Assembly: GCF_029962835.1 (NCBI RefSeq)
Contig: NC_080577.1
Span: 6,634,001 to 6,698,000, forward strand
Length of the DNA stretch: 64,000 bases
Source of the DNA: Magnolia sinica
Taxonomy: Eukaryota > Streptophyta > Magnoliopsida > Magnoliales > Magnoliaceae
Reading direction: 5' to 3'
This document shows, in pieces, positions 22,838 through 32,629 of the stretch. A model generated the notes under the pieces. That model was not told where the DNA came from. It made no database searches and saw only the letters and a list, made by a program, of their open reading frames with translations. A program made the position numbers and the translations under genes. Position 1 is the stretch's first letter; the number at the start of each line of letters is the position of its first letter.

Positions 22838-23210
22838 TCAAAAAAAATCAGTTTTTTTTTCAAAAGAAATCAGATTCCAGCCGCAGGTCTTCAAAAAAAA
22901 CTGTATTGAAAAAAATTAGATTGCAGCAAAAAAAATCTGTTTTTCAGAAAAATCAGATTGAAAAAAAATCTGTTTTAAAAAAAATCAGATTGAAAAAAAA
23001 TCTGTTTTTTTTTAAAAAATCAGATTGTAGCAAAAATCTGTTTTCAAACAATCAGATTGAAAAAAATCTGCTTTTTCAAAAAAAATCAGATTGCAACAAA
23101 AAAAAAAAAAAAAAAAAAAAAAAAATAAAAAAAAAAAAAAAAAAAAGTTTTTTATAAAAAAAAAAAAAATCTGTTTTTCTAGTCTATCCTTTTTTTAAAA
23201 AAAAAATAGA
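22838..23210 (+). repeat. A-rich leader with repeated CAGATT/AATCTG words
   Basis: Between primer-binding site and gag, about 370 bases consist of A (and some T) runs punctuated by alternating 'cagatt' and 'aatctg', which are reverse complements. About ten pairs could form small stem-loops in RNA. A very long poly-A-rich stretch spans about 23098-23172. It produces a lysine/isoleucine-rich open frame that is not a real gene. Confidence 0.85.
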
Positions 23211-23215
23211 AAAAG

Positions 23216-26200
23216 ATGGCTAGCACAATCCAGCCGCAGGTTCCTAAGTTGTCAAAGGACAACTATGAAAAATGGTGCATCCAAATGAAGGCATTGTTCG
23301 GGTCGCAAGAATTATGGGAAATCATCACGGATGGGTATGAAGAACCCACTATGGAAGAAGAAGCCGTCTTCACCAATGAAGAAAAGATCACTCTAAAAAA
23401 TCAGAGGAAGAGAGACAATAAAGCTTTGTTTCTCCTCTATCAAGGGTTGGATGAATCCACCTTCGAAAAGATTGCCGAAGCAATATCAAGCAAGCAAGCA
23501 TGGGATACCCTTGGCACCATCTTCAAGGGTGTAGATCGAGTGAAGCGGGTTCGCCTTCAAACATTGAGAGCCGAGTTCGAAGCAACTCACATGAAGGAAG
23601 GTGAGAATGTTACTGATTATTTTTCGCGTTTGCTCGTAACTGTCAATAATTTGAAAAGAAATGGTGAAAAGATTGAAGATGTCCGAGTTATTGAAAAGAT
23701 ACTTCGATCCCTCACAACCAAGTTTGAGCATGTCGTTGTGGCGATCGAAGAATCAAAAGATATTGAGAAACTCTCCATTGAGGAGTTGATGGGATCGTTG
23801 CAAGTTCATGAGCAACGAATGCAGAAGAATGTTAGTTCCATGCCGATGGAACAAGCTTTGGAGTCAAGATTGACTCTTAATGATAGCAATGGTGGACGTG
23901 GAAGTTCACAACGTGGTGGACGGTTTGCTAACAATCGCGCAAGAGGCAGAGGGCGCGGATACCAACAAAGTCATGCCCAAAACCAACAGAAAAATACCAA
24001 TTTCCATGGAAGAGGAAATGGTAGAGGTAGATCTATGCGTGGACGGGGAAGTACAAAGAACATCCAATGCTATAATTGCAACAAGCTTGGCCACTATGCA
24101 TCTAATTGTTGGAGCAAGCCGATGAATCAAGACGAGCGATCCAACTATGCCGAAGCATCAGGACATGAACAAGAAAGCTCCACACTTCTCCTTGCACAAG
24201 AGAAAGGTAGTGATCAGCAGGACGTATGGTATCTCGACACGGGTGCAAGTAATCACATGTGCGGCGACAAGAAACTCTTTGTGGAACTCACAGAAGGAGT
24301 TCATGGCGATGTAACGTTTGGAGACTCATCAAAAACACCTGTGAAAGGTAAAGGTAAAATCCAAATCTTTCAGAAGAATGGTGTTCCAAACTATATCTCC
24401 AATGTGTACTATGTGCCTAACATGAAGAGTAACATACTGAGTCTCGGACAACTCCTCGAAAAAGGGTATGTCATACACATGGAGAACTCTTCTCTTTCCA
24501 TTAGAGATTTGCATGGACGTTTGATTGTAAAAGTCCAGATGGCAAAGAACCGTATGTTTCCTCTCCATATAAACACAATGCTTGAGAAGTGTTTTTATGG
24601 AAAAGCAAAGAATGATTCCTGGATGTGGCATCTTCGCTTTGGCCATCTAAATTTCAGTGGCCTAAAACTTCTGTCCTCATCAAGCATGGTGCATGGTTTG
24701 CCTACTATTGAAGCTTCAGAACATGTGTGTGAGGCGTGCACACTTGGGAAACAACAAAGAAACTCCTTTCCGAGTGGAGTATCCCGAAGAGCAAGAGAAC
24801 CGTTGCTGTTGGTTCACACCGACATCTGTGGACCATTAGAGCCAATCTCTCTTGGAGGTAATAAATACTGTATTACCTTCATTGACGATTACCGTAGAAA
24901 ATTGTGGGTGTATGTAATTAAAGAGAAGTCTGCTGCTTTTACTATTTTTAAAAATTTTAAGGCCCTTGTTGAAAAAGAAAGTGGTCTTAAAATCAAAACT
25001 CTCCGATCTGACAGAGGTGGGGAGTACACCTCAAATGTTTTTCGAGAATATTGCAGGGAACATGGCATTAAGCAACAACACACTGCAGCGTACACGCCAC
25101 AACAAAATGGAATTGCGGAACGAAAAAACCGCACCATCCTCGATATGACGAGGACCATGCTGAAGGAGAAAAGTCTGCCAAAGACTTTCTGGGCAGAGGC
25201 AGTTGCATGTACTGCCTATCTGCTCAATAGGTGTCCAACCAAGAGTGTCAGATTCCGGACACCGCAAGAAGCATGGAGTGGATACAAGCCGAGCGTGGCG
25301 CACCTTAAGATCTTTGGGTGTGTCGCCTACGCTCAAGTTCCAGAAGCGAGAAGAAAAAAGCTTGATGATCGTGGCGAGAAGTGCATCTTCATCGACTGCG
25401 AAGAGTCAAAGGCATACAAGCTCTACAACCCACTAACCAATAAGCTGGTGGTGAGTAGAGATGTGGTATTTTGTGAGGAAGAAGCATGGAAATGGAACGA
25501 GGGAAACTCAGCCAAAGAAAAGCAAATCGAGGTTGAAGAATATGAAGAAGAGAGACATGAGAAGCAAGAGCAGACACCCACATCACCCCCTTCGGATCAC
25601 AGAAGTCCAGGAGTACGCTCCATCTCTCCTGGAAGTACTTCATCAAATCAGAATTCATCCAACACATCTTCATCCGATTCTCCTTCACCCTTGGCTCCCA
25701 TTAAAATGAAAAGCCTCAACGACATCTATGCAGAAACCGAGGAAGTGAATTTACTCTGTCTGTATGCGGACCACGAGCCTCTCACATTCGAGGAGGCTAT
25801 GAATGAAGAATGTTGGAGAAAGGCGATGGAAGAAGAGATTCATGCCATCGAGAAGAATCGAACATGGGAGTTGACCTCACTCCCCAAAAGCCAGAAGACC
25901 ATTGGTCTCAAATGGGTGTACAAAATCAAGCGGAACGCCGATGGTAAGATCGAACGATATAAGGCAAGGCTCGTAGCAAAAGGCTACAAACAGAAATATG
26001 GGGTAGACTATGAAGAAGTTTTCGCCCCAGTTGCTCGCCTTGACACTGTAAGAATGATTATCTCCCTTGCAGCTCATCACAGTTGGATGATCTACCAACT
26101 GGATGTGAAATCTGCATTCTTAAATGGGGTACTCGAAGAAGAAGTATACGTTGACCAGCCTGAAGGCTTTGTCATGCAAGGGGAGGAACACAAGGTGTAT

Positions 26201-27310
26201 CGGCTAAAGAAAGCCCTATATGGGTTGAAGCAAGCTCCCCGTGCTTGGAATGCACGGATTGACAGTTATCTTCAAGAGAATGGCTTCGTCAAATGTCCGT
26301 ATGAGCATGCAGTCTACACAAAGAAGAATGCCCGTGGTGATATCCTTATCGCTTGTTTATATGTTGATGATCTGTTGTTCACTGGGAACAGCCAGGCGAT
26401 GTTTGAAGAATTCAAGCAGGCTATGTTCAAAGAGTTTGAGATGACTGATGGTGGATTGATGTCTTTCTTCTTGGGCATTGAAGTGAAGCAACAAGTCGAC
26501 GGCATTTACATATCCCAGAAGAAGTACACAAAGGAACTTCTTGAGAAGTTTCAGATGGTCAATTGTAAAGCCGTAAATACACCTGTAACAACAGGCCTGA
26601 AGCTCACAAGAGATGGAGAAGGAAGAAACGTCGACTCAACCCTATTTAAGAGCCTAATCGGAAGCTTAAGGTACCTCACAATCACTAGGCCAGATATAGT
26701 CTACAGTGTTGGGATTCTAAGCCGGTATATGGAAGCCCCAAAAGAGTCACACTGGCTAGCTGCAAAACGAGTACTGAGGTATATCAAAGGGACTATTGAA
26801 TTCGGTCTCTTTTATCCATACGATGATGAAGCGATGTTGTATGGATACTCTGATAGTGATTGGGGTGGTGACCAAGATGAAAGAAAAAGTACCACAGGCT
26901 ATGCTTTCTATCTTGGGTCGACAACATTTACATGGAATTCAAAGAAGCAGAGTGTGGTCGCCCTGTCCACATGTGAAGCTGAGTACGTAGCAGCTTCATC
27001 CACTGTATGTGAGGCGATCTGGCTAAGGAATCTGCTAAAGGAGCTGAAGCATCTACAGGAGGAATCCACTGTTATATATGTGGACAACAAGTCGGCAATC
27101 GAACTTGCCAAAAATCCAGTTCAGCATGGAAGGAGCAAGCACATCGACACAAGATATCACTTTCTTAGAGATCAAGTAAAGCAGAAATTGGTAAAGCTGG
27201 AATACTGTCACACCACTGAGCAAGTGGCAGATATCTTCACCAAAGCATTGCCAACTGACACATTCAGGAGACTTAGATCAATGCTTGGAATGAAGCCGGT
27301 TTTGGCTTGA
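23216..27310 (+). CDS. Copia gag-pol polyprotein
   Basis: One open frame of 1364 residues, of normal length for a compact plant Copia. Domains in order: gag (about 1-270; [13 protein letters not shown] near the start); CCHC zinc knuckle [14 protein letters not shown] (about 285-298); aspartic protease with DTGAS (about 341); GAG-pre-integrase and integrase with the HHCC region (HLRFGHLNF...CEACTLGK) and catalytic core (VHTDICGP about 533; RGGEY); reverse transcriptase with YVDDLLF (about 1048); RNase H with YSDSDWGGD (about 1210). Gag and pol share one frame, as is usual in Copia. The lineage within Copia is not assigned with confidence. Confidence 0.95.
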   Translation: MASTIQPQVPKLSKDNYEKWCIQMKALFGSQELWEIITDGYEEPTMEEEAVFTNEEKITLKNQRKRDNKALFLLYQGLDESTFEKIAEAISSKQAWDTLGTIFKGVDRVKRVRLQTLRAEFEATHMKEGENVTDYFSRLLVTVNNLKRNGEKIEDVRVIEKILRSLTTKFEHVVVAIEESKDIEKLSIEELMGSLQVHEQRMQKNVSSMPMEQALESRLTLNDSNGGRGSSQRGGRFANNRARGRGRGYQQSHAQNQQKNTNFHGRGNGRGRSMRGRGSTKNIQCYNCNKLGHYASNCWSKPMNQDERSNYAEASGHEQESSTLLLAQEKGSDQQDVWYLDTGASNHMCGDKKLFVELTEGVHGDVTFGDSSKTPVKGKGKIQIFQKNGVPNYISNVYYVPNMKSNILSLGQLLEKGYVIHMENSSLSIRDLHGRLIVKVQMAKNRMFPLHINTMLEKCFYGKAKNDSWMWHLRFGHLNFSGLKLLSSSSMVHGLPTIEASEHVCEACTLGKQQRNSFPSGVSRRAREPLLLVHTDICGPLEPISLGGNKYCITFIDDYRRKLWVYVIKEKSAAFTIFKNFKALVEKESGLKIKTLRSDRGGEYTSNVFREYCREHGIKQQHTAAYTPQQNGIAERKNRTILDMTRTMLKEKSLPKTFWAEAVACTAYLLNRCPTKSVRFRTPQEAWSGYKPSVAHLKIFGCVAYAQVPEARRKKLDDRGEKCIFIDCEESKAYKLYNPLTNKLVVSRDVVFCEEEAWKWNEGNSAKEKQIEVEEYEEERHEKQEQTPTSPPSDHRSPGVRSISPGSTSSNQNSSNTSSSDSPSPLAPIKMKSLNDIYAETEEVNLLCLYADHEPLTFEEAMNEECWRKAMEEEIHAIEKNRTWELTSLPKSQKTIGLKWVYKIKRNADGKIERYKARLVAKGYKQKYGVDYEEVFAPVARLDTVRMIISLAAHHSWMIYQLDVKSAFLNGVLEEEVYVDQPEGFVMQGEEHKVYRLKKALYGLKQAPRAWNARIDSYLQENGFVKCPYEHAVYTKKNARGDILIACLYVDDLLFTGNSQAMFEEFKQAMFKEFEMTDGGLMSFFLGIEVKQQVDGIYISQKKYTKELLEKFQMVNCKAVNTPVTTGLKLTRDGEGRNVDSTLFKSLIGSLRYLTITRPDIVYSVGILSRYMEAPKESHWLAAKRVLRYIKGTIEFGLFYPYDDEAMLYGYSDSDWGGDQDERKSTTGYAFYLGSTTFTWNSKKQSVVALSTCEAEYVAASSTVCEAIWLRNLLKELKHLQEESTVIYVDNKSAIELAKNPVQHGRSKHIDTRYHFLRDQVKQKLVKLEYCHTTEQVADIFTKALPTDTFRRLRSMLGMKPVLA

Positions 27311-27317
27311 AGGGGAG
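27310..27317 (+). other. Copia polypurine tract
   Basis: 'aaggggag' directly before the 3' LTR, the plus-strand priming site. Confidence 0.9.
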
Positions 27318-27661
27318 TGTTAGATACGGGGAGATTTGCAAATCCAAAAACCGTGTGCAGCAAGCTGTTAGCTTAGATTTTTTCTTCTTCTAAGATTAGA
27401 TTGCTAGCTATGAAGATTTCTTTCTAGATTTCTCTGAATTATTTTTTCTTTATTTAGCTACCCCTAGGATGAATCTAGACAGGGATAGTTTAGTAATTTC
27501 ACACAATAAGAAAGCCTATAAATAGGCAGCAGTGTAATACGATTTTCTTATTCCAAAAGGCAGTTGCTGTTCTCTCTTCTTCTTCTTCCAAAAGTTGCTG
27601 TTTTTTGTTTCATGGTGGCTGCAGCCACACGTCAGCAGGAAGCTGGGTTTTAGACCCAACA
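27318..27661 (+). repeat. Copia 3' LTR
   Basis: 344 bases, apparently identical to the 5' LTR. It ends 140 bases before the O-methyltransferase ATG and carries tataaata at 27517-27524, so LTR-driven read-out into the gene is possible. Confidence 0.95.
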
Positions 27662-27671
27662 GTATAAACTC
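27662..27671 (+). promoter_or_regulatory. Probable TATA box of the O-methyltransferase gene, rebuilt by the Copia target duplication
   Basis: 'gtataaactc' lies 139 bases before the ATG at 27802, a normal spacing for a plant core promoter. Its first five bases are the target-site duplication, so the Copia cut within the box and its flank and the duplication regenerated it. In-frame ATGs at 27688, 27703 and 27709 fall near or after the expected start of transcription. Confidence 0.65.
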
Positions 27672-27801
27672 TCTGCCCGAGCATTTTATGCTATCTTTAT
27701 ATATGGGTATGCGTGGGTGCGTTAACAGGCAGAACTTGAACGTGAGTTACGCTAAAAGGAAGAGGGAAGAACAAATCAGTAGTTTGAGACGTGTGTTAGC
27801 G

Positions 27802-29468
27802 ATGGCGATGGCGATGGCGGTCATGCAAGGAGATGAGGCCAATGAGGAGTTGAAAGCCCAAGCCCATATATGGAACCATGTATTTAACTTCATTAATTCC
27901 ATGTCCCTCAAGTGTGCCGTTCAACTAGGCATACCAGACATCGTTCACGGCCATGGCCATCCCATGACTCTCTCCCAGCTGGTGGCCGCACTTTCGATCG
28001 CTCCTGCTAGAGCGGCTCATGTGGGCCGTTTCATGCGTTTGTTGGTCCACTCGGGCTTCTTTGCCTTACAAAAAATCAACGGTGATCAAGGAGGAGATGA
28101 AGAAGGATATGTGCTGGCACCACCTTCTAGGCTCCTGTTGAAGGACACTGCGACATGCATGTCGCCGTTTTTGCTGGTGGTGCTAGATCCAGTTGTAGTA
28201 ATGCCGTGGCATTTCTTGAGCACTTGGCTCGTAGGGGATGATCCAACAACAGCCTTCAAGACCGCACACGGTATAGACATGTGGGACCACATGGCGCAGA
28301 GCCCTAAGCTTCATAACTTATTTAATGAGGCCATGGCTAGCGATGCTCAGATAGCCATGAGCATAGTTGTTAAAGAGTGCGGTCTGGTCTTCCAAGGGTT
28401 GCGATCATTGGTCGATGTCGGAGGCTGCACAGGAACTGCCACCAGAGCTATCGCCAATGCGTTCCCACACGTGAAGTGCACCGTGTTTGATCTCCCACAC
28501 GTGATTGCGAGCGTGCCAAAGAGTAAGAACGTAGATATGGTTGGAGGGGATATGTTTGAGTCCATTCCTTGTGCGGATGCAGTTTTCCTCAAGGTATACT
28601 TGTTTTACTTGCAGTTTACTATTCCAAAGTGGAATGTTCCACTACAGCAAGCAATCTGAATGAGCCTCTGATCTTTTTTAATTTTTTCCTTTTTCTTTTT
28701 ATTTTTTATATTTTTGGGTTAGCTTGTTAATACACACCCCACTGTCAGTGTACACCCCATTGTCAGTACACAATCTGAATGAGCCTCTGATCTACTCACA
28801 ACCGTCAGTAGTTGGGACCACTGCCTCATATGTTGGCGGGCCCTATCAGAATGAGATTCCTAGATTTTGAAACACTTCTCTTATTCGTCCAAGCAAATAG
28901 ATGGTTTAAATTATAAAATTGGCCTGAGTAAATTTTATAAGTGATCCTGAGTGTCCAGTTCATAAGGCTTTTGATTGAATGCCTAGAATTGTCGGATTGG
29001 TGTGGTTTTTACATGGTAGCCCATAAAATGCATGTTTGACGAAATGTACAGTTCAGATCACCAATGAAGTTCTTGTAACCAAGTTCTTTGGAGCCCACTG
29101 TGATGTCAGTGTGAAATTTGCCTATCAGTTTTCCCGGCTCATGTTAGGACGGGAGCCGAAAAATGAGTCAGATCCAAGATCCACGTGACCGTATCACAAA
29201 AAACGGTGGGGATTGTATGCTAACCATGGAAACTTTCTTAGAGCTGTTGTTTCCTGTGGTGTGGCCCATTTTATTCTTCTATCTACCTCATTTTTGGAAT
29301 CTTATGCAAAAATGATATTGAAAAACTGATTGACGGAGTGGATTTTACATTGATATCATGGTGGGTCCACAAAGCTTTTATGTTTACGGAAGTGCTTGTA
29401 AGAGGTGCTACTGGAGTAGAAACCGGTCCCCATTTATTAATTATCTGTTTGCGTGGCTTTTTTTTTCT

Positions 29469-29502
<34 letters not shown>

Positions 29503-30481
29503 TCGGTTTGCGCCTCTATAATCATATTTTTTACATCTGAGAATGACTCGACATTCATCAATTTTACATTTGAGAAATGATAAGTGCTGCCTCTGGGATT
29601 ATAGGGATACTGTACGTACGGTGCATGCTTTTCTGTCATTGGGTTATTTAAGGAAATCAAATTGAGAATGGCTCGACATTCATCAATTTTACATTTGAGA
29701 AATGATAAGTGCTGCCTCTGGGATCACAGGGATACTGTACGTACGGTGCATGCCTTTCTGTCATTGGGTTATTTAAGGAAATCAAATACGTTCAAAAGGT
29801 TGGCCACATCATTTAGAACGCCTAATGTCAAAATAGCAATGATCCAGAACCTTATATGATGGATCAGATATTGATCGAAATCACAATCAGATAATATTAG
29901 TCATCAATTGACGACTTTTGACTTATGAACGAAACAACTGGTCTATCAGTCCTCAATGCTCCTCCAATCAGAAACTATGATCGCCTAGCATCTTCTGATT
30001 TTGGATGAAGCCCACCAGATGAAAGGTCCAGATTTAAAAAACGCAAACCATGTTGAATGTCTAATGACGAAGATAACATTGGTAGAATTGGACCCTCTCT
30101 CTTCATATCATCCCATTCATCTAATTATTAAATCATGGCCAACAATGGGTGCTTAACAATCATGATAATGGATTACAGTGGATTCTACACGATTGGAGTG
30201 ATGAAGAGTGCGTGAAGATTCTGAGACGGTGCAAGGAAGCGATCCCTTCAAAAGAAGAGGGTGGGAAGGTAATTATTCTGGACATGGTCGTGAACATGAA
30301 AAATGGAGATTACAAGTCAACTGAGACACAATTCTGCTTCGATCTATTGATTTTGGTTCTCTTTGGTGGTAAGGAGAGGGGTGAGCACGAATGGCGAAAA
30401 ATCTTCATTGATGCCGGTTTCACTCAATACAAGATTTCACCTGTCCTTGGTATGCGGTCCATTATCGAGGTATATCCATAA
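27802..30481 (+). CDS. Plant type-I (COMT-like) O-methyltransferase, two exons
   Basis: Exons 27802-28593 and 30179-30481 (donor aag|gtatac, acceptor acag|tgg, phase 0) give 364 residues, the family's usual size. It transfers methyl from S-adenosylmethionine to phenolic or alkaloid hydroxyls in the cytosol. Seen: N-terminal dimerisation domain (about 12-115; HIWNHVFNFINSMSLKCAVQ); SAM motif I LVDVGGCTG (203-211); catalytic His268 in LHDWSDEEC, with Asp299 and Glu330 (GGKER) at the usual assisting positions; C-terminal GMRSIIEVYP typical of flavonoid, stilbene and benzylisoquinoline methyltransferases. Substrate cannot be told. The motif-I third Gly is Cys209, unusual but shared with the truncated copy. 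The start is among ATGs at 27802, 27808, 27814 and 27823. The frame is also open upstream to the LTR, with in-frame ATGs from 27688. A Copia sits 140 bases upstream. Confidence 0.93.
29091..29360. mobile_element. Fold-back MITE in the O-methyltransferase intron
   Basis: Same insertion as at 18820-19085. This copy is fuller, retaining 'gagccgaaaaatgagtcaga', which the other has lost. Arms pair around 'acaaaaaacggtggggattg' and 'gctgttgtttcctgtggtgt'. Confidence 0.65.
29539..29788. repeat. 125-bp tandem duplication in intron
   Basis: Units 29539-29663 and 29664-29788 differ at only about five positions by eye. Both contain 'gatactgtacgtacggtgca', itself a near-perfect palindrome. The high similarity suggests a recent duplication. 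Not present in the truncated copy's flank. Confidence 0.92.
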
Positions 30482-32335
30482 TTATTTGATGGTTTGCAGT
30501 GTTTAGTTTGTTGCTAGTTCAGTTAATTCTTGAATTAAGAACACCTTTGGATTTATTAAGTGGTGTTTATGTATTGGGCTTGTGGTTGATGATGGTCATC
30601 TATTTCTGTGTATGTGTTTAATGCTAGTGTTATTCAATGAAATGGAATTTGTAGTTAGGATTGTTGGGTGATTTTAGTTTCTCCCTTTTTGACATGACCA
30701 ATGCATGGTGAGGCACACTCAATGAACAATTCGGATTATTGTGAAAGTGTTGGGGCATGATGATTCCAATCAAAGGTTACAAATGTGGCGCTTATGTTAG
30801 CACCATATTCAATTACAATGCAATAAAAGTATTTATAGTAAATCCTAACACCAATTAATCTAAATTCTTCCTTATCTTTTGTAATTTCTAATCTTAACCA
30901 TCAATTTCAACAAATTATTGAAAATGATAAGATACCCCTTAATCTTATCAAAACCATATACATCATGAGGGATTGGGCATAACTTAATCATATGATGTTC
31001 CAATCGCATGCTCTTGAACTCGTTGGAAAGTTATAATAGGCTTTCAAATGGAACTAGTTTCATATCGTTTTGTACATCATAGGTATCCTGAAAGTGACTT
31101 ATAAAGAAGTGATGAAAATAATAATTAAAACTTTAACTCAATTTAAATAATTAAAGTATGAGAATAAACCTAATTAAAAGAAACTAGCATGAGTTTATAA
31201 TCACTCAACCATAAGCCTTGTCATGTGGGGTCTAGGATGGCGGCCTACTTTTCAAATGATCCCAATCATCGTCCTTTAAATTTTTATTTATTTATTTAAG
31301 AAAAAAAAATCATGGAATACATGATTCCTTGAAAATATGGAAAGTCGAATGATTTAATTGCGGGTAGTTTTACAATCAATAATTCGGATTGACTTGGCCA
31401 GATGCGGCCTACATCAATATCTTGTTGAAGCATTCAACAATAAATTTATTCCAATCACCATCATTGTTTAAGGTACCCTATTTTGCAAGGATATCATTGT
31501 TGCAAAAAAATGAATTTAAAAAAGGAAAAACTAAATATTTATGTTTTGTCCTATTTTTGTTTGTTGGGTAGTGTTGGTTTTTCGATTGTCATATAATGTT
31601 ATTTTTAGTCACACCATCGAATATAAAGTAGGATGAGATAGTATTTATACTAGATCACTTTTCTTATATCTTGTATTGGAAAGCAAGGTTATGCCTCGTG
31701 GATAATTTCACTCGCGCGCTGGGCAGGGCTGCAGCATAGTCTCTTTGAATCGAAGAGCTTTTGTTTTTATGTTTTTTGTTTTCCTGTTTGAATGGCGTCC
31801 TGAAAGGGGCCATACATGCACAAGTTGTCGTACTTGCTACACATCCATGGATGTATCAATGCATGCACCATGTGTTTGATTTGAGTAACCTCTATGAAAG
31901 AATTTTGTTTTTTCATTTCAAAAGTACAGAAAAGCCGTCTCTCAATATTTCTCCTGTTCTTCTCTACTTCTTTCTCCATGGCCAAATCAAAGAGCAAACT
32001 TCATATTATAGTGTTTGTGATCATGCATGCACCTGATCTTAGCCATCCATCTACAAGGACAGCTATTGTTTTTTGGGGATAGAGTTGTTGAGACATAGTG
32101 CATCGATGATTTTTTCTTGTGAGACAAATCTATCTTTAAGACAGCGATAATAATATGCCACACAGTTCTTCGTTCCATTTTTTTTTTCTTTAATCTTCAT
32201 ATCATATTTTTCTGCTTGCACTTTGTAATTTAGAACCAACAATCATCTCTTTGCTTCCCTTGAGGATCTGGCAGTTTGAAGGAAGATTTCTTATTCCCCA
32301 TTTCTGCATACGGATTTGGAGAACGATTGGAAAAG
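30482..32335. other. Intergenic DNA downstream of the O-methyltransferase
   Basis: Contains the gene's 3' UTR, but no standard AATAAA could be chosen with confidence. No other gene, RNA or clear mobile element was recognised. Confidence 0.5.
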
Positions 32336-32339
32336 ATGC

Positions 32340-32347
32340 GGTTGAAG

Positions 32348-32410
<63 letters not shown>

Positions 32411-32507
32411 TGAAAATTCAAGTAATTTGATGAATGGAAGAGAGGGAAAGACGGAAAAATGAGGAAGGAGAGAAGGAAAAAATGTGGAAAATCAAGGTTG
32501 AAGAATG

Positions 32508-32558
<51 letters not shown>

Positions 32559-32613
32559 GGGAAAATAGGAGGGAGAGAAGGAACCAATTAAGAGAGGGTC
32601 ATTAGAAGGGGAC
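32340..32613. repeat. GA-rich tandem duplication with two (GA)n microsatellites
   Basis: The phrase 'ggttgaagaatgga' occurs at 32340 and 32496 (offset 156), each leading into a GA run (32353-32401 and 32511-32555), with similar 'gaaaatg' text after the first. Leu-Ser-rich open frames on the other strand are artefacts. Confidence 0.8.
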
Positions 32614-32629
32614 AAGTTGGAGCAATCCC
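32614..32629. repeat. LINE target-site duplication, left
   Basis: 'aagttggagcaatccc', repeated exactly at 34880-34895 after the poly-A. Confidence 0.9.

Larger units (their letters stand above)
22428..27661 (+). mobile_element. Copia LTR retrotransposon, looks whole
   Basis: 5234 bases: two 344-base LTRs (22428-22771 and 27318-27661; TG...CA ends; no difference seen on reading them side by side), a tRNA-Met primer-binding site, an A-rich leader, one long gag-pol frame (23216-27310), a polypurine tract, and a 5-base target duplication. Identical-looking LTRs imply a very recent insertion. It lies between the displaced flank and the TATA box of the O-methyltransferase gene, in the same orientation as the gene. 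Confidence 0.95.
28594..30178 (+). other. O-methyltransferase intron (1585 bp)
   Basis: GT...AG intron at the position conserved in this family (just before the catalytic HDW motif). It holds a fold-back MITE (about 29091-29360), a T-rich run (29458-29500) and a 125-base tandem duplication (29539-29788). The first part matches the sequence downstream of the truncated copy at 18390-19198. Confidence 0.9.

Noticed and set aside
22705-23157. 150-residue Lys/Ile-rich open frame ahead of the Copia gag
   Set aside because: It is a by-product of LTR plus A-rich leader. Composition is dictated by A runs and the frame resembles no protein.
17619-30481. A single three-exon O-methyltransferase spanning both copies
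   Set aside because: The two exon-1 copies are duplicates and not successive parts of one protein, and a plain two-exon gene at 27802-30481 explains the coding region. Splicing from the upstream copy is kept only as a question.
32230-32615. Leu-Ser repeat proteins on the minus strand
   Set aside because: Produced by two GA microsatellites. The pattern is a dinucleotide artefact.
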